From: Symbiodinium natans
Taxonomy: Eukaryota > Sar > Dinophyceae > Suessiales > Symbiodiniaceae
Assembly: GCA_905221605.1 (NCBI GenBank)
Contig: CAJNDS010002368.1
Coordinates: forward strand, 362,501-426,500
DNA: 64,000 nucleotides
Reading direction: 5' to 3'
Shown: piece after piece, positions 43,446 to 54,335 of the stretch
Layout: each line of letters starts with the position of its first letter
Numbering within the stretch: the first letter of the stretch is position 1
The notes under the pieces: generated by a model
The model's input: only the letters and a program-made list of their open reading frames with translations
Database searches by the model: none
Told to the model about the DNA's origin: nothing
Made by a program: the position numbers and the translations under genes

Positions 43446-44904
43446 GATTTTATTTAAAAAGCGAACCAAAACAAAAAAGACGCAAACGTGCTGCCAAGCC
43501 AAACTTCGAAGCGCAGCTGTCTCGCTGCTTGTGGAAGTTACATGGTCCCTTAATATGGGCCCTGAAAAAGGGGACCCTCTACATGCCTCTTATAAAATAT
43601 AACCCAAGGGCCCGTACTTCAGAACCTTTAAAACGAGGTAAAGGAACAGATGGAAGGAACTTAAAAACTACCCGTAGAAAGTCCATGTCAACCCTAAACC
43701 CTCAACCCCAAACCCTAAACCGCCTAAAGTAGCAATCACCGAGGCCTAAACTCCAAACCTTAAACCCTAAATCCTAAACCCTAAACCCTAAACCCTAAAC
43801 CTACTGCTTTCCAGCTCAGGGTTCGGTTGTCGTAGACGCGTGGCGCGTGCCTGGAAGGCCACGTGGTCTCATGCTCAGGGTCTAGGGTTTGGGGTCTAAA
43901 CCCGAAACCCTCGAAACCCTATAAACCCTAAACCCTATAAACCCTAAACCCTAAACCCTAAATCCTTCGGGTTTTGGGCTCAACTAGCGCTGCTAGGATG
44001 GGTTTTAGGGTTTAGGGCTTAGGGTTTCTTGGTAGCCCTGTACCCATATTAGTGTAAGGGTACCCATTTTTGTTGTTGGTTACGCTCGAAGGGAACCAGG
44101 AACCAAAAAGACGCAAAAAGGGTTTAGGGTTTAGGGTTTAGGGTTTAGGGTTTAGGGTGCAAATACAGCACTTCTAGTTGGATCAGCAGACAAGAATTTA
44201 GTAAGTAAGAAGCCTTACTTACTCTTAGGACCCCTTGCAGGCCACACATAGATGGGAAACCCCAAAAGCCTAAACCCCAAATAATTCTAAACCCGTTACA
44301 GCCCACAAAAAGGCCCCGAATCCTAAACCCTAAACCCTAAACCCTAAACCCTAAACCCTAAACCCAAAACCCTATCAAACCCTGGGCCCAAAGCGCAGCC
44401 CCCATGGCCTGTGGCTACAGGGGGCCTGCTCCATCTTGTCTAGGGGCTCAGGGTTCAGGTTTTTGGGGTTTGGGGTTTAGGGTTTAGGGTTGCAGGGCCC
44501 AGGGTTTGAAGCGTTAAGGGTTTAGTGTTCCAGGGCCTACGGGCGTTTAGGGTCAGAAGCTGAGGGCCCTAGACCTCTTCCCCTCCACCCGAATTTAAGC
44601 CCCAAACCCTAAACCCTAAACCCTAAACCCTAAACCCTAAACCCTAAACCCTAAACCCTAAACCCTAAACCCTAAACCCCCCGCATTCTTAAAGCACTTC
44701 AGACAAGCCGCGGGTTGCTCAACTCCTGGAAACCAAACCGCGCCACGAAGTAGGCGAGATTCGGACCCAAACCTGCTGCAGGGCTTAGGGTTTAGGGTTT
44801 AGGGTTTAGGGTTTAGGGTTTAGGGTTTAGGGTTTAGGGTTTAGGGTTTAGGGTTTAGGGTTTAGGGTTGCAGGGCCTTCAAGGATCCCTAGAGTTCAAA
44901 AAGG

Positions 44905-45185
44905 GTTTAGGGTTTAGGGTTTAGGGTTTAGGGTTAGGGTTTAGGGTTTAGGGTTTAGGGTTTAGGGTTTAGGGTTTAGGGTTTAGGGTGTAGGGTTTAG
45001 GGTTTAGGGTTTAGGGTTTGGGGTTTAGGGTTTAGGGTTTAGGGTTTAGGGTTTAGGGTTTAGGGCTTAGGGCTTAGGGCTTAGGGCTTAGGGTTTAGGG
45101 TTTAGGGTTTAGGGTTTGGGTTTGGGGTTTGGGGTTTGGGGTTTAGGGTTTAGGGTGTAGGGTTTAGGGTTTAGGGTTTAGGGTT
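44905..45185 (+). repeat. Long TTTAGGG array with GGGCTTA and GGGTTTGG variants
   Basis: About 280 bases, mostly perfect TTTAGGG, with local clusters of GGGCTTA (45062-45092) and GGGTTTGG (45112-45140). Confidence 0.92.
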
Positions 45186-45198
45186 TAAGGCCTCAAAG

Positions 45199-45326
45199 TT
45201 GGGATGTTCCTCCTTATGCTAACAGTCCTTAGTAGGGTGAAATAATCCCTATTAAGGGCTGTTAGGGTTTAGGGTTTAGGGGTTAGGGTCTTAAGGACTG
45301 TTAGTAGAAGCCGGCAACATCCCCAC
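45199..45326. mobile_element. Foldback element, family D, with internal telomere-type repeats
   Basis: Left end TTGGGATGTTCCTCCTTATG, right end GCAACATCCCCACG, inner CTAACAGTCCTTAG answered by CTTAAGGACTGTTAG. TTTAGGG-type units (about 45266-45290) lie inside. Confidence 0.6.
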
Positions 45327-46462
45327 GTCAAACCCCCCCCCCCCCACCCCCGACAAAAAAAAAACAAAAACGCTAAGCCCTAGGCCATTTTTTGTGTTAC
45401 GGCTGTTTGAGCTTTGAGGTTTGGGGCTTGGGGTTGGAGTCTCTAGGGGTAGACTTGGCGAGGAGAAGAGTTGAGTTCAAAATCTAACAACCCCACACCG
45501 AAGGTGGGAAAAAATCTGAGGATAGTGGGGTCCGAGCGATGACTCGAACGACGGAATATCCTTAAACCCTAAGCCCTAAGCCCTAAACCCTAAGCCCTAA
45601 ACCCCAGCCTTAAACCCTAAACCCTAACCCTGAACCCTCAAAGCCGCGAGACCCTAAGAATCGCAGGGCGCCTTGGACCCGTGCCGGACCTGGGTCTCGA
45701 AGGCATGTGCGGGGGCTTGAGGGGCTCTGTAGGGTTTTGTTAGGGTTTAGGGTTTAGGGTTAGGGTTGAGGGTTTAGGGTTTAGAGTTTAGGGTTTAGGG
45801 TTTAAGGTTAGTTTTGGGTTGAGGGTTTAGGGTTTAGAGTTTAGGGTTTAGGGTTTAAGGTTAGTTTTGGGTTGAGGGTTTAGGGTTTAGGGTTTAGGGT
45901 TTCGGTTTAGGGTTTATTTCTGGAGTCGGGCAGTGCATGCGTGTAAGTATCCTAGTAGTCTGGGGAATCGTACACATAAGGGCCCTGCATCCTAAACCCT
46001 AAACCCTACACCCTGTAGACTCCCGAGCACGAAACCAGAATCCTGAACACTGCACCCCATGCCCAAACCCCTACAGAGCCAGCCCACGCCTAAACCGTAA
46101 GCCGTTACCCAAACCCTAGCCTCAAGCTCCCTTCCTACAATCTTGCGGTTTAGCAGTTTGGGGCTTAATGGGGTGTGGGGGGGGTGAGGGGTGGGGGGTA
46201 AGAAATTCTTCTCTAAAGAAAGGGTGGGGGGTGGGTCGGGGGGGGGGGAGGATCCCGAACTAAGCCCAAACCCGAAACCCTCAACCCTTTTGAGCAAAAC
46301 CCTTAAGCCTATAAACCACTAAAACCCCAAACCCTGAACCCTAAACTGAACAGCAAAAGATACAAGGCGACAAGCTCACAAAGCAAAACCGAGAGTTGGG
46401 GGTTTAGGGTTTAGGTTCTAGGTTCAAGTGTTTTGGCTCGGAGGTTGTATGATTTAGGGTTT

Positions 46463-46617
46463 GTCTAAGGGTAGTTCTATGGGCCCTTAGTAGGGTTTGT
46501 CTAAGGGTAGTTCTATGGCCCCTTAGTATGCTCCCTTACCTTCTTGAAAGGGTTCTGATGCAGGGTAAGGGGCCCCCTGTTAAGACCCATACTCAGGGAC
46601 CATGTAACTACCCTCAG
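46463..46617. mobile_element. Foldback element, family B copy with duplicated left end
   Basis: GTCTAAGGGTAGTTCTATGG occurs twice (46463 and 46497), and the right end has AGGGACCATGTAACTACCCT in inverted orientation. The repeated left arm suggests a local duplication. Confidence 0.6.
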
Positions 46618-46864
46618 AGTTTAGGGTTCAGGGTTTAGGGTTTAGGAACGGACCTTGGGCTCGCCGGAAGTTCCGCTTACGTTTTGGCAAGGTCCTTTTG
46701 CACAGTTTCGGTGGGTCTCTTTGGGAAACCTCAAATATCATCCTCATTCCCTGTCAGCCTGAGAAGGGCGAGCCCTGATGGGTAGTTTAAGATGTCTTGA
46801 CCTTAAAGGAAACTCCCTACATCCGACACCCTGTAACCCGGTACTCCTGAACCCTAAACCCAAA

Positions 46865-46980
46865 GCCGAACCCCTAAACCCTAAACCCTAAACCCTAAAC
46901 CCTAAACCCTAAACCCTAAACCCTAAACCCTAAACCCTAAACCCTAAACCCTAAACCCTAAACCCTAAACCCTAAACCCC
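46865..46980 (-). repeat. CCCTAAA array
   Basis: About 16 perfect CCCTAAA units ending immediately before an exon-like island. Confidence 0.94.
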
Positions 46981-46985
46981 AATTT

Positions 46986-47102
46986 AAAATCCAAGCACTG
47001 AAGATCCACCCAGCCACTGATCTGAAGGGGGGCGCGTCCCTCCCCTTGGGCGGCGGAGAGAAACGCGGATGCACGCAACGCCTCGATTCTGGTGAGGTTT
47101 AA
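46986..47102 (+). other. Exon-like island, plus strand
   Basis: A 38-codon open frame ending at TAA 47100-47102: KIQALKIHPATDLKGGASLP and a Gly/Arg-rich end. The terminal GGTGAGGTTTAA could instead be a donor (G then gtgagg or gtttaa). It begins six bases after a perfect CCCTAAA array. Confidence 0.4.
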
Positions 47103-48700
47103 GCATGTTAGGGGTTTAGGGTTTAGGATTAGGGCTCCAGCAAAGGGGTGCAGCACGTAGGCTTGAGCAGGCTAGTATTATGACTACTACTAACAACCAG
47201 TACCAGGACTTGTACTCGTAGTAGTACTACAAGTACTAATGCTGTCATGATGACTACTCCCTACGAACACCTGTGTTTTATTATACGATCAGCAGCTTTG
47301 TTACTTTACTATGGTTCTTACTCGTACTAGTACTACTCCCGTTACAATTACAACTTACAATTTCTATTGCAGTTGCAAGTCCAAGTACGATTGCTATGAC
47401 TTTTCCTACCACAAATACGAATACTGCTACTAGGACTATCACTGTCAGACTGGCTATTCTGAGTAACCCTAAACCCTAAACCCTAAACCCGAAACCCGAA
47501 ACCCTAAACCCTAAACCCTAAACCCTACTGATGGTACTTTTGCTATCCGCCGGCCCTGGGCAGCTGTTGGATGGTTCTGGGGAGGGAACGCTCCCCTTCC
47601 CCTCCATCCAACCTCAAAACGAAGGGGGGGTGGGGGGGTGGGGTTGAGGGTTTAGGGTTTAGGGTCTAGGGTCTAGGGTCTAGGGCCTAGGGTTTAGGGT
47701 TTAGGGTTTAGGGTGTAGGGTTTAGGCAACCCGCACCGCATGAATTCAGGGACCATGGGCCGTTAAGCAAGGGGGTAGGGAGGGGGCCGTGCCCCACCTT
47801 GTATGGCGTGAGGGCATGAGACAAGGGGCGGGGTGGGGAAGGCACTGTAGGCTGTAGGCTTGGGACGCCGGCAGTCGAGAGATTCGGGGTTTCGAGCAAT
47901 TGTTACGCCGGAGGCTCTTATAATTGTGACAAGTGCGATCACAACTGCAAGTTTTGCTTAATTCTTAGTGTTCCTATTTCTTTTACCGGTACTAACACTA
48001 TTACTGGTTACTTTACTGTGGGTGATACGAATGCGCCTACATGCGGTGATACTATGACAACTACACCTGTTCTTACCGGTACTAGCACCTTAAATAAGTT
48101 GATGAATCAAATATAAAAAAACATGTACAATCAACAATATACAACTATGAGCATAAACAACAAATAGTCAAACATCTACATATGTATATAATAACTAATA
48201 TTCATTCCGAAAAACACTCCTCCAATATTCGACACTTGAAGGGGCTCTTTAGAAAGGATGAGGATGGAGTCCCAAGCCCCAGGGTGCAATAGAAGCACCA
48301 ATCTCAGCACGAGTACTACAATACAAATACTCGTGCCAGTTTATCTGCTTCCTTGTCGGGGTCATGTTGAAATTATCATTCTTCCTTATTAGGAATTTCA
48401 TAGGAGAAAAATGCAAAAATATAACCAACAAGGACCCAGGTTTAGGGTTTAAGGTTTAGGGTTCGAGCAATAGAGCGGAGTAATGCATCAATGGGAATGG
48501 CAGGTGCGTGTATACATATCCCTAAGCCCTAAACCCTAAACCCTAAAACCGTATACACACATATGCGCATGCTCCCAGGGTGATTCCACAAAGGGGGTTG
48601 GGCTGTTACGAACTTCCTGAAAGGCGCTTCTCTCCCTCACCGCCAGCCCTACGATTGACGCCGATTCGGGTAGGAGTTTGGGGCCCTTCACCTTATAGAC

Positions 48701-48867
48701 TTCAAGCCCTAGACCGTGCACCTGCGTCCACTCCTAGCCAAAAATCAATCCAGCTAAGCCAAGCCGCCGCCATGTGGCTTGTAAAGTTGATGAAGGCAAG
48801 AGCAACATTGCGTTCCTGCTTCCCCAAGCTCGAAAGCCTAAACCCGCAGTACGGTTTAGAACCCTGA
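48701..48867 (+). other. Exon-like island, plus strand
   Basis: An open frame reading APASTPSQKSIQLSQAAAMW then VKLMKARATLRSCFPKLESL; the Ala/Lys-rich segment looks helical and coding-like. The boundaries are unclear and no family is recognised. Confidence 0.35.
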
Positions 48868-48941
48868 ACCCCTAAACTACCCTAAACCCCCCAAGAGGGT
48901 TTAGAGGTTTGAGGGATGGGTCTGAAAGAGGGTTTAGGGTT

Positions 48942-49070
48942 TACTTGAAGGTTCATGGGCAGTTATAAGCAAGGTTATCAGTACCCTAAACAAGGTAATT
49001 AACCATGCAGTTTTCATTATACTAACCCTACTGAAAACCCCACTTATAACTGCCCATGAACCTCTAAGTA
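48942..49070. mobile_element. Foldback element, family A copy
   Basis: Left arm TACTTGAAGGTTCATGGGCA, right arm AACTGCCCATGAACCTCTAA: full length and well preserved. Confidence 0.74.
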
Positions 49071-49228
49071 GCGCTAAACCCTAAACCCTAAACCCTGAAC
49101 CCTTAACCCCAGACCCTAAACCTAAACCCTAAACCCTAGGGAAGGTAGGGCTTAAGGTGAGAGGGCTTGAGGTGGGACATCCTCATACTTCCAGTCCTGT
49201 ACCTGGGGTGATGGGATCGATGGGGTCG

Positions 49229-49425
49229 GGATTGTTAGGGTTTAGGGTTTAGGGTTTAGGGTTTAGGGTTTAGGGTTTAGGGTTTAGGGTTTGTTAGGGT
49301 TTAGGGTTTAGGGTTTAGGGTTTAGGGTTTAGGGTTTAGGGTTTAGGGTTTAGGGTTTAGGGTTTAGGGTTTAGGGTTTAGGGTTTAGGGTTTAGGGTTT
49401 AGGGTTTAGGGTTTAGGGTTTAAGG
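49229..49425 (+). repeat. TTTAGGG array
   Basis: About 27 near-perfect units, interrupted once by GGGTTTGTTAGGG near 49290. Confidence 0.95.
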
Positions 49426-49993
49426 AGCCATATAGGGTTTGGGGTTTAGGCGTAAAGCAAGAGCATTCGTTCGCGAACTAGTTTGACAACCTCACGACAA
49501 CCCAGCTCAGAAGCTTGGAAGACCCTCTGTGCCAACGACCCCCGAACTCCCTAAAATACCAAACCCCTAAGCAGCGAAACCCCAAACACGAATCTCCCAA
49601 ACCCTAAAAGCTAAATAGTTCCTCACCCCCCTAATGCTGATCTGAAGCGAGTCCTAAACCCCGAAACCCCTACAGCCCTAACCCCGAAACCCGGAAACCT
49701 CAAACCCTGAACCCTACACCCCGAAAGCCTTACAAGCCTTAACGCTCACAGGCGCCTTGCGCCTACCGTAAGGCAAGTAGACGAAATCGTATTGGCCTGC
49801 GAGTCTGGAAGGATTTGTGGAATGGGGGGTTTAGGGCTTCTGGATTTTAGGGTTTACGATTTAGAGCTCTAGGGTTTATAGAGCTTAAGATTTCAGGGTT
49901 TAGGAATTTGCAGTTTCTGGAGTTACATACATAACTCAGCTACGAGCAAGTACTTCTTCTGGTGACCCTTCTATAGTATCCCCAAGGGTCCAC

Positions 49994-50074
49994 GTACCTA
50001 AATAGGGAATACTTGGGCCTTAAAGTCCCTACATAGGAGGTACTTAAAGGCCCAAGTACTCCCTATTTAGGTAC
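49994..50074. mobile_element. Near-perfect palindrome with 28-bp arms
   Basis: The left arm 49994-50021 begins GTACCTAAATAGGGA, and the right arm 50047-50074 ends TCCCTATTTAGGTAC. The arms match over 27 of 28 bases, with a 25-base loop. It is noncoding; I call it family F. No second copy was seen. Confidence 0.75.
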
Positions 50075-50360
50075 ATGGCCTCAGGGTATAAGGCAAAGGA
50101 ACCCGCACAACACCCAAACACCTACGGAGCACTCGTGCAGTCCCAACAACTGCAGCTATAGAGAACCATCGCGCGGCGTGGCTTTTTCAAACATCTCGTC
50201 TTGGGGTACGTTTAGGGCTTAGGAATTAGAATTTGGGGTTTAGGGTTACTAACCCCTAAACCCGAAACCCACGGCGTGACAAGCTGCGGTAGTGACAAAC
50301 ACACCAACAAGCACACAAGTGAGTGAGCAAGCCCCGCACACACACACACAAAACTAAACC

Positions 50361-50392
<32 letters not shown>

Positions 50393-51061
50393 ACCCTAAA
50401 CCCTGAACCCTAAACCCTGAACCCAAAGACACACACCACACACAAATGCACCCAAAGAGAGACTTCTTCGACTTTGACATCGCCGACCCAAGCATCCCCT
50501 GTCAGAGGAGGCAAAAGCCTCTGGGCTGTTTGTTCAAGTCTCCCCCGGTGTCGGTGTCACCCCCGTTGCCCCACTTAGGCCTAGCAGGTGAACAATGCAC
50601 GCACAGCTAGAGAGACAAAACAAAACACAAAAAAAGTAAGAAAACAAAAACAACTCCAAAAGAAAGGGAGAAACAGATAGAGAGAGTGAGAGAGCGAGAC
50701 ACTTTCAGAACGCCTGAGGCCTTGAACCCTGTAGGCTCTTTCTCTCACCCTCTTATCTTCAGAGTCCCCACATCCTGGCGGACCTTGTATACGGTTTCGA
50801 GACGGGGTATATATTAGGTTATGTAGGGGGTATGTGGGGCAGACTGCACCACATACCACACCCGAAAACTAAGCCCTAAAGCCCAACAGCCTAAACCCTA
50901 AACCCTAAAGCGCTGCCCTTATCTTCTTATTCTTGCTGCTCTAATTAGATCCAGCAGCAAACATAAAAAAACCTAAACCCGAAGCCCTAAACCTTAAACC
51001 CTAAACCCTAAACCCGAAACCCTAAACCTTAAACCCTAAACCCTAAATCCTAAACCCTTGT

Positions 51062-51136
51062 GCGGCCTGGTACCGCAGAGTGCAGGAGCTGTACCAACAT
51101 CTCGATGGTCAGGTGCGTAGGCAGGCGCCTTGGGGA
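51062..51136 (+). other. Exon-like island, plus strand
   Basis: Reads AAWYRRVQELYQHLDGQVRR and a few more residues: a helical, clearly protein-like frame. CCCTAAA repeats precede it and TTTAGGG follows. A strong candidate for a genuine exon or a captured one. Confidence 0.42.
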
Positions 51137-52086
51137 TTTAGGGTTTATGGGGTTTCGGGTTTAAGGTTTAGGGTTTGTAAGGAGGGTCTACGGGATAGTG
51201 TTTGGGGTTTAGGTAACTTCGGGAGTTAGGTCTTAGGGATGTCTATGGATTCTGTTTTTTTGGTGAGCTTTGAGTAGGTTAGGCGGGTCTCAGGGTCGAG
51301 GGCTTGTGTGCGTCAAGATTGGGTTATGCCCTATACTTAGGAACAGGGCTTATTAGGATTATTTAGTTTTTTTTATATGTTCCTTTTTTGTTGGGGGGGG
51401 GGGGTACAGGTAAGCTTTGTACAGTTCGGCCTTTTGGGCCACGAAAATATGAGTCTGTCGGGTTAGTTTGTACGACCCCTAACTATGTGTCCCCAAAAGG
51501 TTCCCTTAGTATACACCCCCGGTCTATTTCTTGACAACCCAGCAGCCACATTATCATAAAGGTACCTGGTGGGGCTGCTAAATGTGTGACCACCAAAAAC
51601 CCAAAAACAAGGGACAACAAGGTACAACTGGGCTGGCCTGAACTCTGAACCCTGAACCCTGAACCCTGAACCCTGAACCCTGAACCCTGAACGGGCCTGT
51701 TAAGAACTCGAAGCTTCCAGGGTCCCTTAGTATGGGTTGTGTACCCCTTATTTACCCTATGCAAATTGAGGGCCCATACATCAGAACCTTTTAAACAGGT
51801 TAGGGACCATATTCAGGGACCATGAAACTACCCTCAGAAAACTATCACGGGATTAAGACTCGTACCCAGACCCCAGGGTACAACCTTAAGGGCCCAAGGT
51901 ACCCTAAGCCCTGCACCCGTTTTGGATTTCGGGTTTAGGGTTTGCTTAGAAGCTCTTTTGACTTACATAGTAGGTAATTATACTTCAAAACCCTGATATA
52001 ATCCCCATGACCCACCTTACTAAACCTGCCAACTCACTCAGTCAAAAGGGCTTCCAATAGGGTTTCGGGTTGAGGAACCCTGACAG

Positions 52087-52150
52087 GACAGCCTGAGGAT
52101 GATGGTTGTGACTCCGCCCTCCAGAACATCCTCAGCAAGGCTGGGGCTCT
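52087..52150 (+). other. Exon-like island with consensus splice edges
   Basis: Preceded by a cctgacag acceptor and followed by an ideal donor gtgagt (52151-52156) that runs straight into TTTAGGG. The frame reads GQPEDDGCDSALQNILSKAG and ends in phase at the donor. Of all the islands it has the best paired splice signals. Confidence 0.45.
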
Positions 52151-52555
52151 GTGAGTTTAGGGTTCCGGGCTTAGGGTCTAGAGGGTTCAAGAGTTCAAGG
52201 TTTAGGGCCCCGAACCCAAAACACCGGCATCCCTAAACCACCGCCAAAACCCTAAACCCTAAATGCCACACCGCATTTTAGGGTTTAGGAATTGGTGTTC
52301 GTTGCGACAGGGACAAAAGGACAGAAAGGCCCCTATTTGTTCTTTCACAGGTTAGAAGAGGTCAACGAGCCTTGATGTACTCCGCCAGCTTCACCATGTC
52401 TTTCTCACTGGAAAAAGCAGCAACGAATTTTCTATCACCTCAGCGCACCTTGCCATGACCTAGCATTGGCAGGGGTGAAGACACGGGCCGGAGCAGGGCA
52501 CTTTCTAGCACACATGTCAGAGCAAGACGAATGAACACGCCTTAGCTGTGGCGAG

Positions 52556-52762
52556 TTGGAGCGCAGGGGGCAGACTTTGAGCACTTCAGTCTGCTTCCGT
52601 CGCAAAAAAAGGGGATATTGTTTTTCTGACCCCCGAGGCTGTTTTTTGGGCCCCGCATTGGTTTTTCGCCCCTCCAGGTTGTTTTTTGGCCCCCTAAGGT
52701 TGTTTTTTCGCCCCCCCCCCCCCTCCGGACACCCGCCCCAGAGGTTGCTTTTTTAACTCCCC
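52556..52762. repeat. GGTTGTTTTTTGGCCCC-type short repeats
   Basis: Degenerate ~30-base units containing GGTTGTTTTTTGGCCCC recur about five times (52610-52760). The inverted form, with GGGGTCGAAAAAAC words, recurs at 53800-54050, so the two arrays flank the locus in opposite orientation. Confidence 0.7.
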
Positions 52763-52763
52763 C

Positions 52764-53255
52764 CCCCAATTTGCAAACACAATGCTCGCATGATGGGTTT
52801 CAAGAAAAAAAAGGCGCTTTGAAGCAAGTTTGCACGGCTTAAACAAGCGGGGGGGGTTGGGGGGGGCGCAGCCCCCCCATTTGCAAACACAATGCTCGCA
52901 GGATGGGTTTGAAAAAGATCCCTATGCTTAAAAAGGCGGGGGGATGCGGGGGGGCGCAGCCCCCCCCCCCCCCCGCCCGCGCAAGGCTTACAAAGCGGGG
53001 GGGTTGGGGGGGGGGCAGCCCCCCCCCCCCCCCCATTTGCAAACACAATGCTCGCAGGATGGGTTTCAAAAAGATCCATAATATGCTTCGAAGCAAGCTT
53101 TGCACGGCTTATAAAAAAAGCGGGGGCCGCCCCCCCCCCGCATTTGCAGACACAATGCTCGCATGATGGGTTTCATACAAAAAGGTGCTTTGAAGCAAGT
53201 CTGCACGGCTTAACAAAGCGGGGGGGGTTTGGGGGGGCGCAGCACCCCCCATTTA
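52764..53255. repeat. ~110-bp tandem repeat with G-run and C-run ends, about four copies
   Basis: Units contain CATTTGCAAACACAATGCTC, then GCAGGATGGGTTTCAAAAAG, then TTTGAAGCAAG-TTTGCACGGCTTA, and end in AAGCGGGGGG followed by GCAGCCCCCC. Copies start near 52768, 52879, 53033 and 53144; a further copy is at 53664-53775. The opposing G and C runs can form a hairpin at each unit junction. Open frames here are Gly/Pro-rich and not credible genes. Confidence 0.85.
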
Positions 53256-53379
53256 CTCCTATCAGAACTTGTCTTGTTTTGTTGTCTTGTTTTGTGTTGC
53301 CGCTTGGTGGCAAAAAGAGCCCTGCGTAACCCCGCTGTGGAGCTTCCTGCCCACGCGAGGGTTATGAGCCCAACGCTAA

Positions 53380-53619
53380 GTAAAAGGGCCCTGTAGAAGT
53401 GTAGACCTTGCCATAGCAAACTTCCCGAACCCCTTCTGGTCAGACGCAGTGCAGCAGGAATTTCGCCGTGCACAACAGGTCGTGCAGGAGGACCCTGGGC
53501 AAAGAGGTGCAGCCATAAGGGAAGGCGATGAGTCTGAACGTGAACCGCCATATGGGCGTGGACCTCAAGCCCAGGAAACTCCTGAGGCCGGAGCCACAGC
53601 GAGGGATAAAAGGGTTTAG
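53380..53619 (+). CDS. Coding-like block, unknown protein fragment
   Basis: An 80-codon open frame ending at TAG 53617-53619. It reads RSVDLAIANFPNPFWSDAVQ, then a Gln/Arg-rich helical part (FRRAQQVVQEDPGQRG) and a hydrophilic Glu/Pro-rich tail. It shows the best sustained codon structure in the 52.5-54.2 kb locus, and the C-terminal part has many charged residues with few rare codons. It lies between two sets of ~110-bp repeats. No start codon is evident, so it is probably an internal exon or a remnant of a mobile-element gene. Confidence 0.48.
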   Translation, partial: VKGPCRSVDLAIANFPNPFWSDAVQQEFRRAQQVVQEDPGQRGAAIREGDESEREPPYGRGPQAQETPEAGATARDKRV

Positions 53620-53663
53620 GGCCCTTCTTTTTCTCCTACGTGTGGCGTTGTTTTTTCCTTCTC

Positions 53664-54180
53664 GCCCCCCTCATTTGCACGCACAGTGCTCGCATGAAGG
53701 GTTTCAAAAAGCATCATCTGCTTTGAAGCAAGCTCGCACGGCTCGGGGTGGGTGGGTGGGTGGGCGGGGGGGAACCCCCCCCCCCCTGCGAAGGCAACCC
53801 TTGAGGTCCGAAAGCCGACTTGCGAGGGTCGGAAAAGCAAGGCAGGAGCCAGAAAAACAGCATGAGGGGTCAGAAAAACGACGTCAGGGGACCATAAAGC
53901 AAGCTGGGAGGGAGAGGAGGAAAAACAAAAAGCCGGTGGGCCTGAAAAGCAATGCCTTGGTCGAGCTCGTGCCGGGGGTCGAAAAACCGACATGCAGAGC
54001 CACAGGGGTCGAAAAAACAAGCACAGGGGCCGAAAAAAACAGGGAGCCCCACAAAAAATGCAAAGCAACGCTTTCCAAGGTCTCAATGCATCGCAGGAAT
54101 CCTGAGCAAAACCAGTGCCTCCACCGTGCCCTTTCTTCAAGCAAGGCCTCGACTCGAACGTAAGGAAATTGCGAAGCATG
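53664..54180. repeat. Extra ~110-bp repeat copy plus GGGTCGAAAAAAC array
   Basis: 53664-53775 is a further copy of the ~110-bp unit. 53800-54050 is a degenerate array of ~25-30-base units with GGGGTCGAAAAA words, inverted relative to 52610-52760. A long but low-complexity open frame crosses it. Confidence 0.7.
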
Positions 54181-54183
54181 GCC

Positions 54184-54335
54184 TGGGTTTAGGGTTTAGG
54201 GTTTAGGGTTTAGGGTTGAGGGTTGAGGGTTTAGGGTTTAGGGTTTAGGGTTTAGGGTTTAGGGTTTAGGGTTTAGGGTTTAGGGTTTAGGGTTTAGGGT
54301 TTAGGGTTTAGGGTTTAGGGTTTAGGGTTTAGGGT
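54184..54335 (+). repeat. TTTAGGG array
   Basis: About 21 units, with two GGGTTGA variants near the start. Confidence 0.94.

Larger units (their letters stand above)
37801..43450. repeat. Telomere-type block 8
   Basis: Arrays at 38000-38060, 38440-38490, 39510-39582, 39725-39835, 40230-40280, 40640-40710, 40870-40950, 41470-41540 and 42988-43225. The segment 38500-39480 is mostly unique; 38700-38880 is rich in GAC/ACN-type words, and I see no convincing gene. Family B foldback 39597-39730 and family D foldback 41159-41263. Duplicated segments lie at 42119-42188 and 42222-42292. A G run is at 43417-43444. Confidence 0.65.
43451..49430. repeat. Telomere-type block 9
   Basis: Arrays at 43760-43800, 43915-43965, 44120-44160, 44325-44365, 44595-44680, 44785-44870, 44905-45185, 45745-45915, 46865-46980, 47465-47525, 47645-47730 and 49229-49425. 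Family B foldbacks 43532-43677 and 46463-46617, family D 45199-45326, family A 48942-49070. Segments 47165-47465 and 47910-48080 are rich in degenerate ACT/GTA triplets, and 48080-48430 is AT-rich; no gene seen. Exon-like islands at 46986-47102 and 48701-48867. Confidence 0.65.
49431..52550. repeat. Telomere-type block 10
   Basis: Few arrays: 50355-50425 (CCCTCAA/CCCTAAA), 50990-51058 and 51645-51695 (CCCTGAA 7-mers, about seven units). A near-perfect palindrome is at 49994-50074 and a family B foldback at 51717-51838. The rest (49490-50340, 50450-50870, 51140-51640, 51840-52080, 52160-52550) is unique DNA in which I see no gene. Exon-like islands at 51062-51136 and 52087-52150. Confidence 0.6.

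Noticed and set aside
52753..53329. Gly/Pro-rich open frames on both strands
   Set aside because: Products of ~110-bp repeats with G and C runs; low complexity and mutually overlapping.
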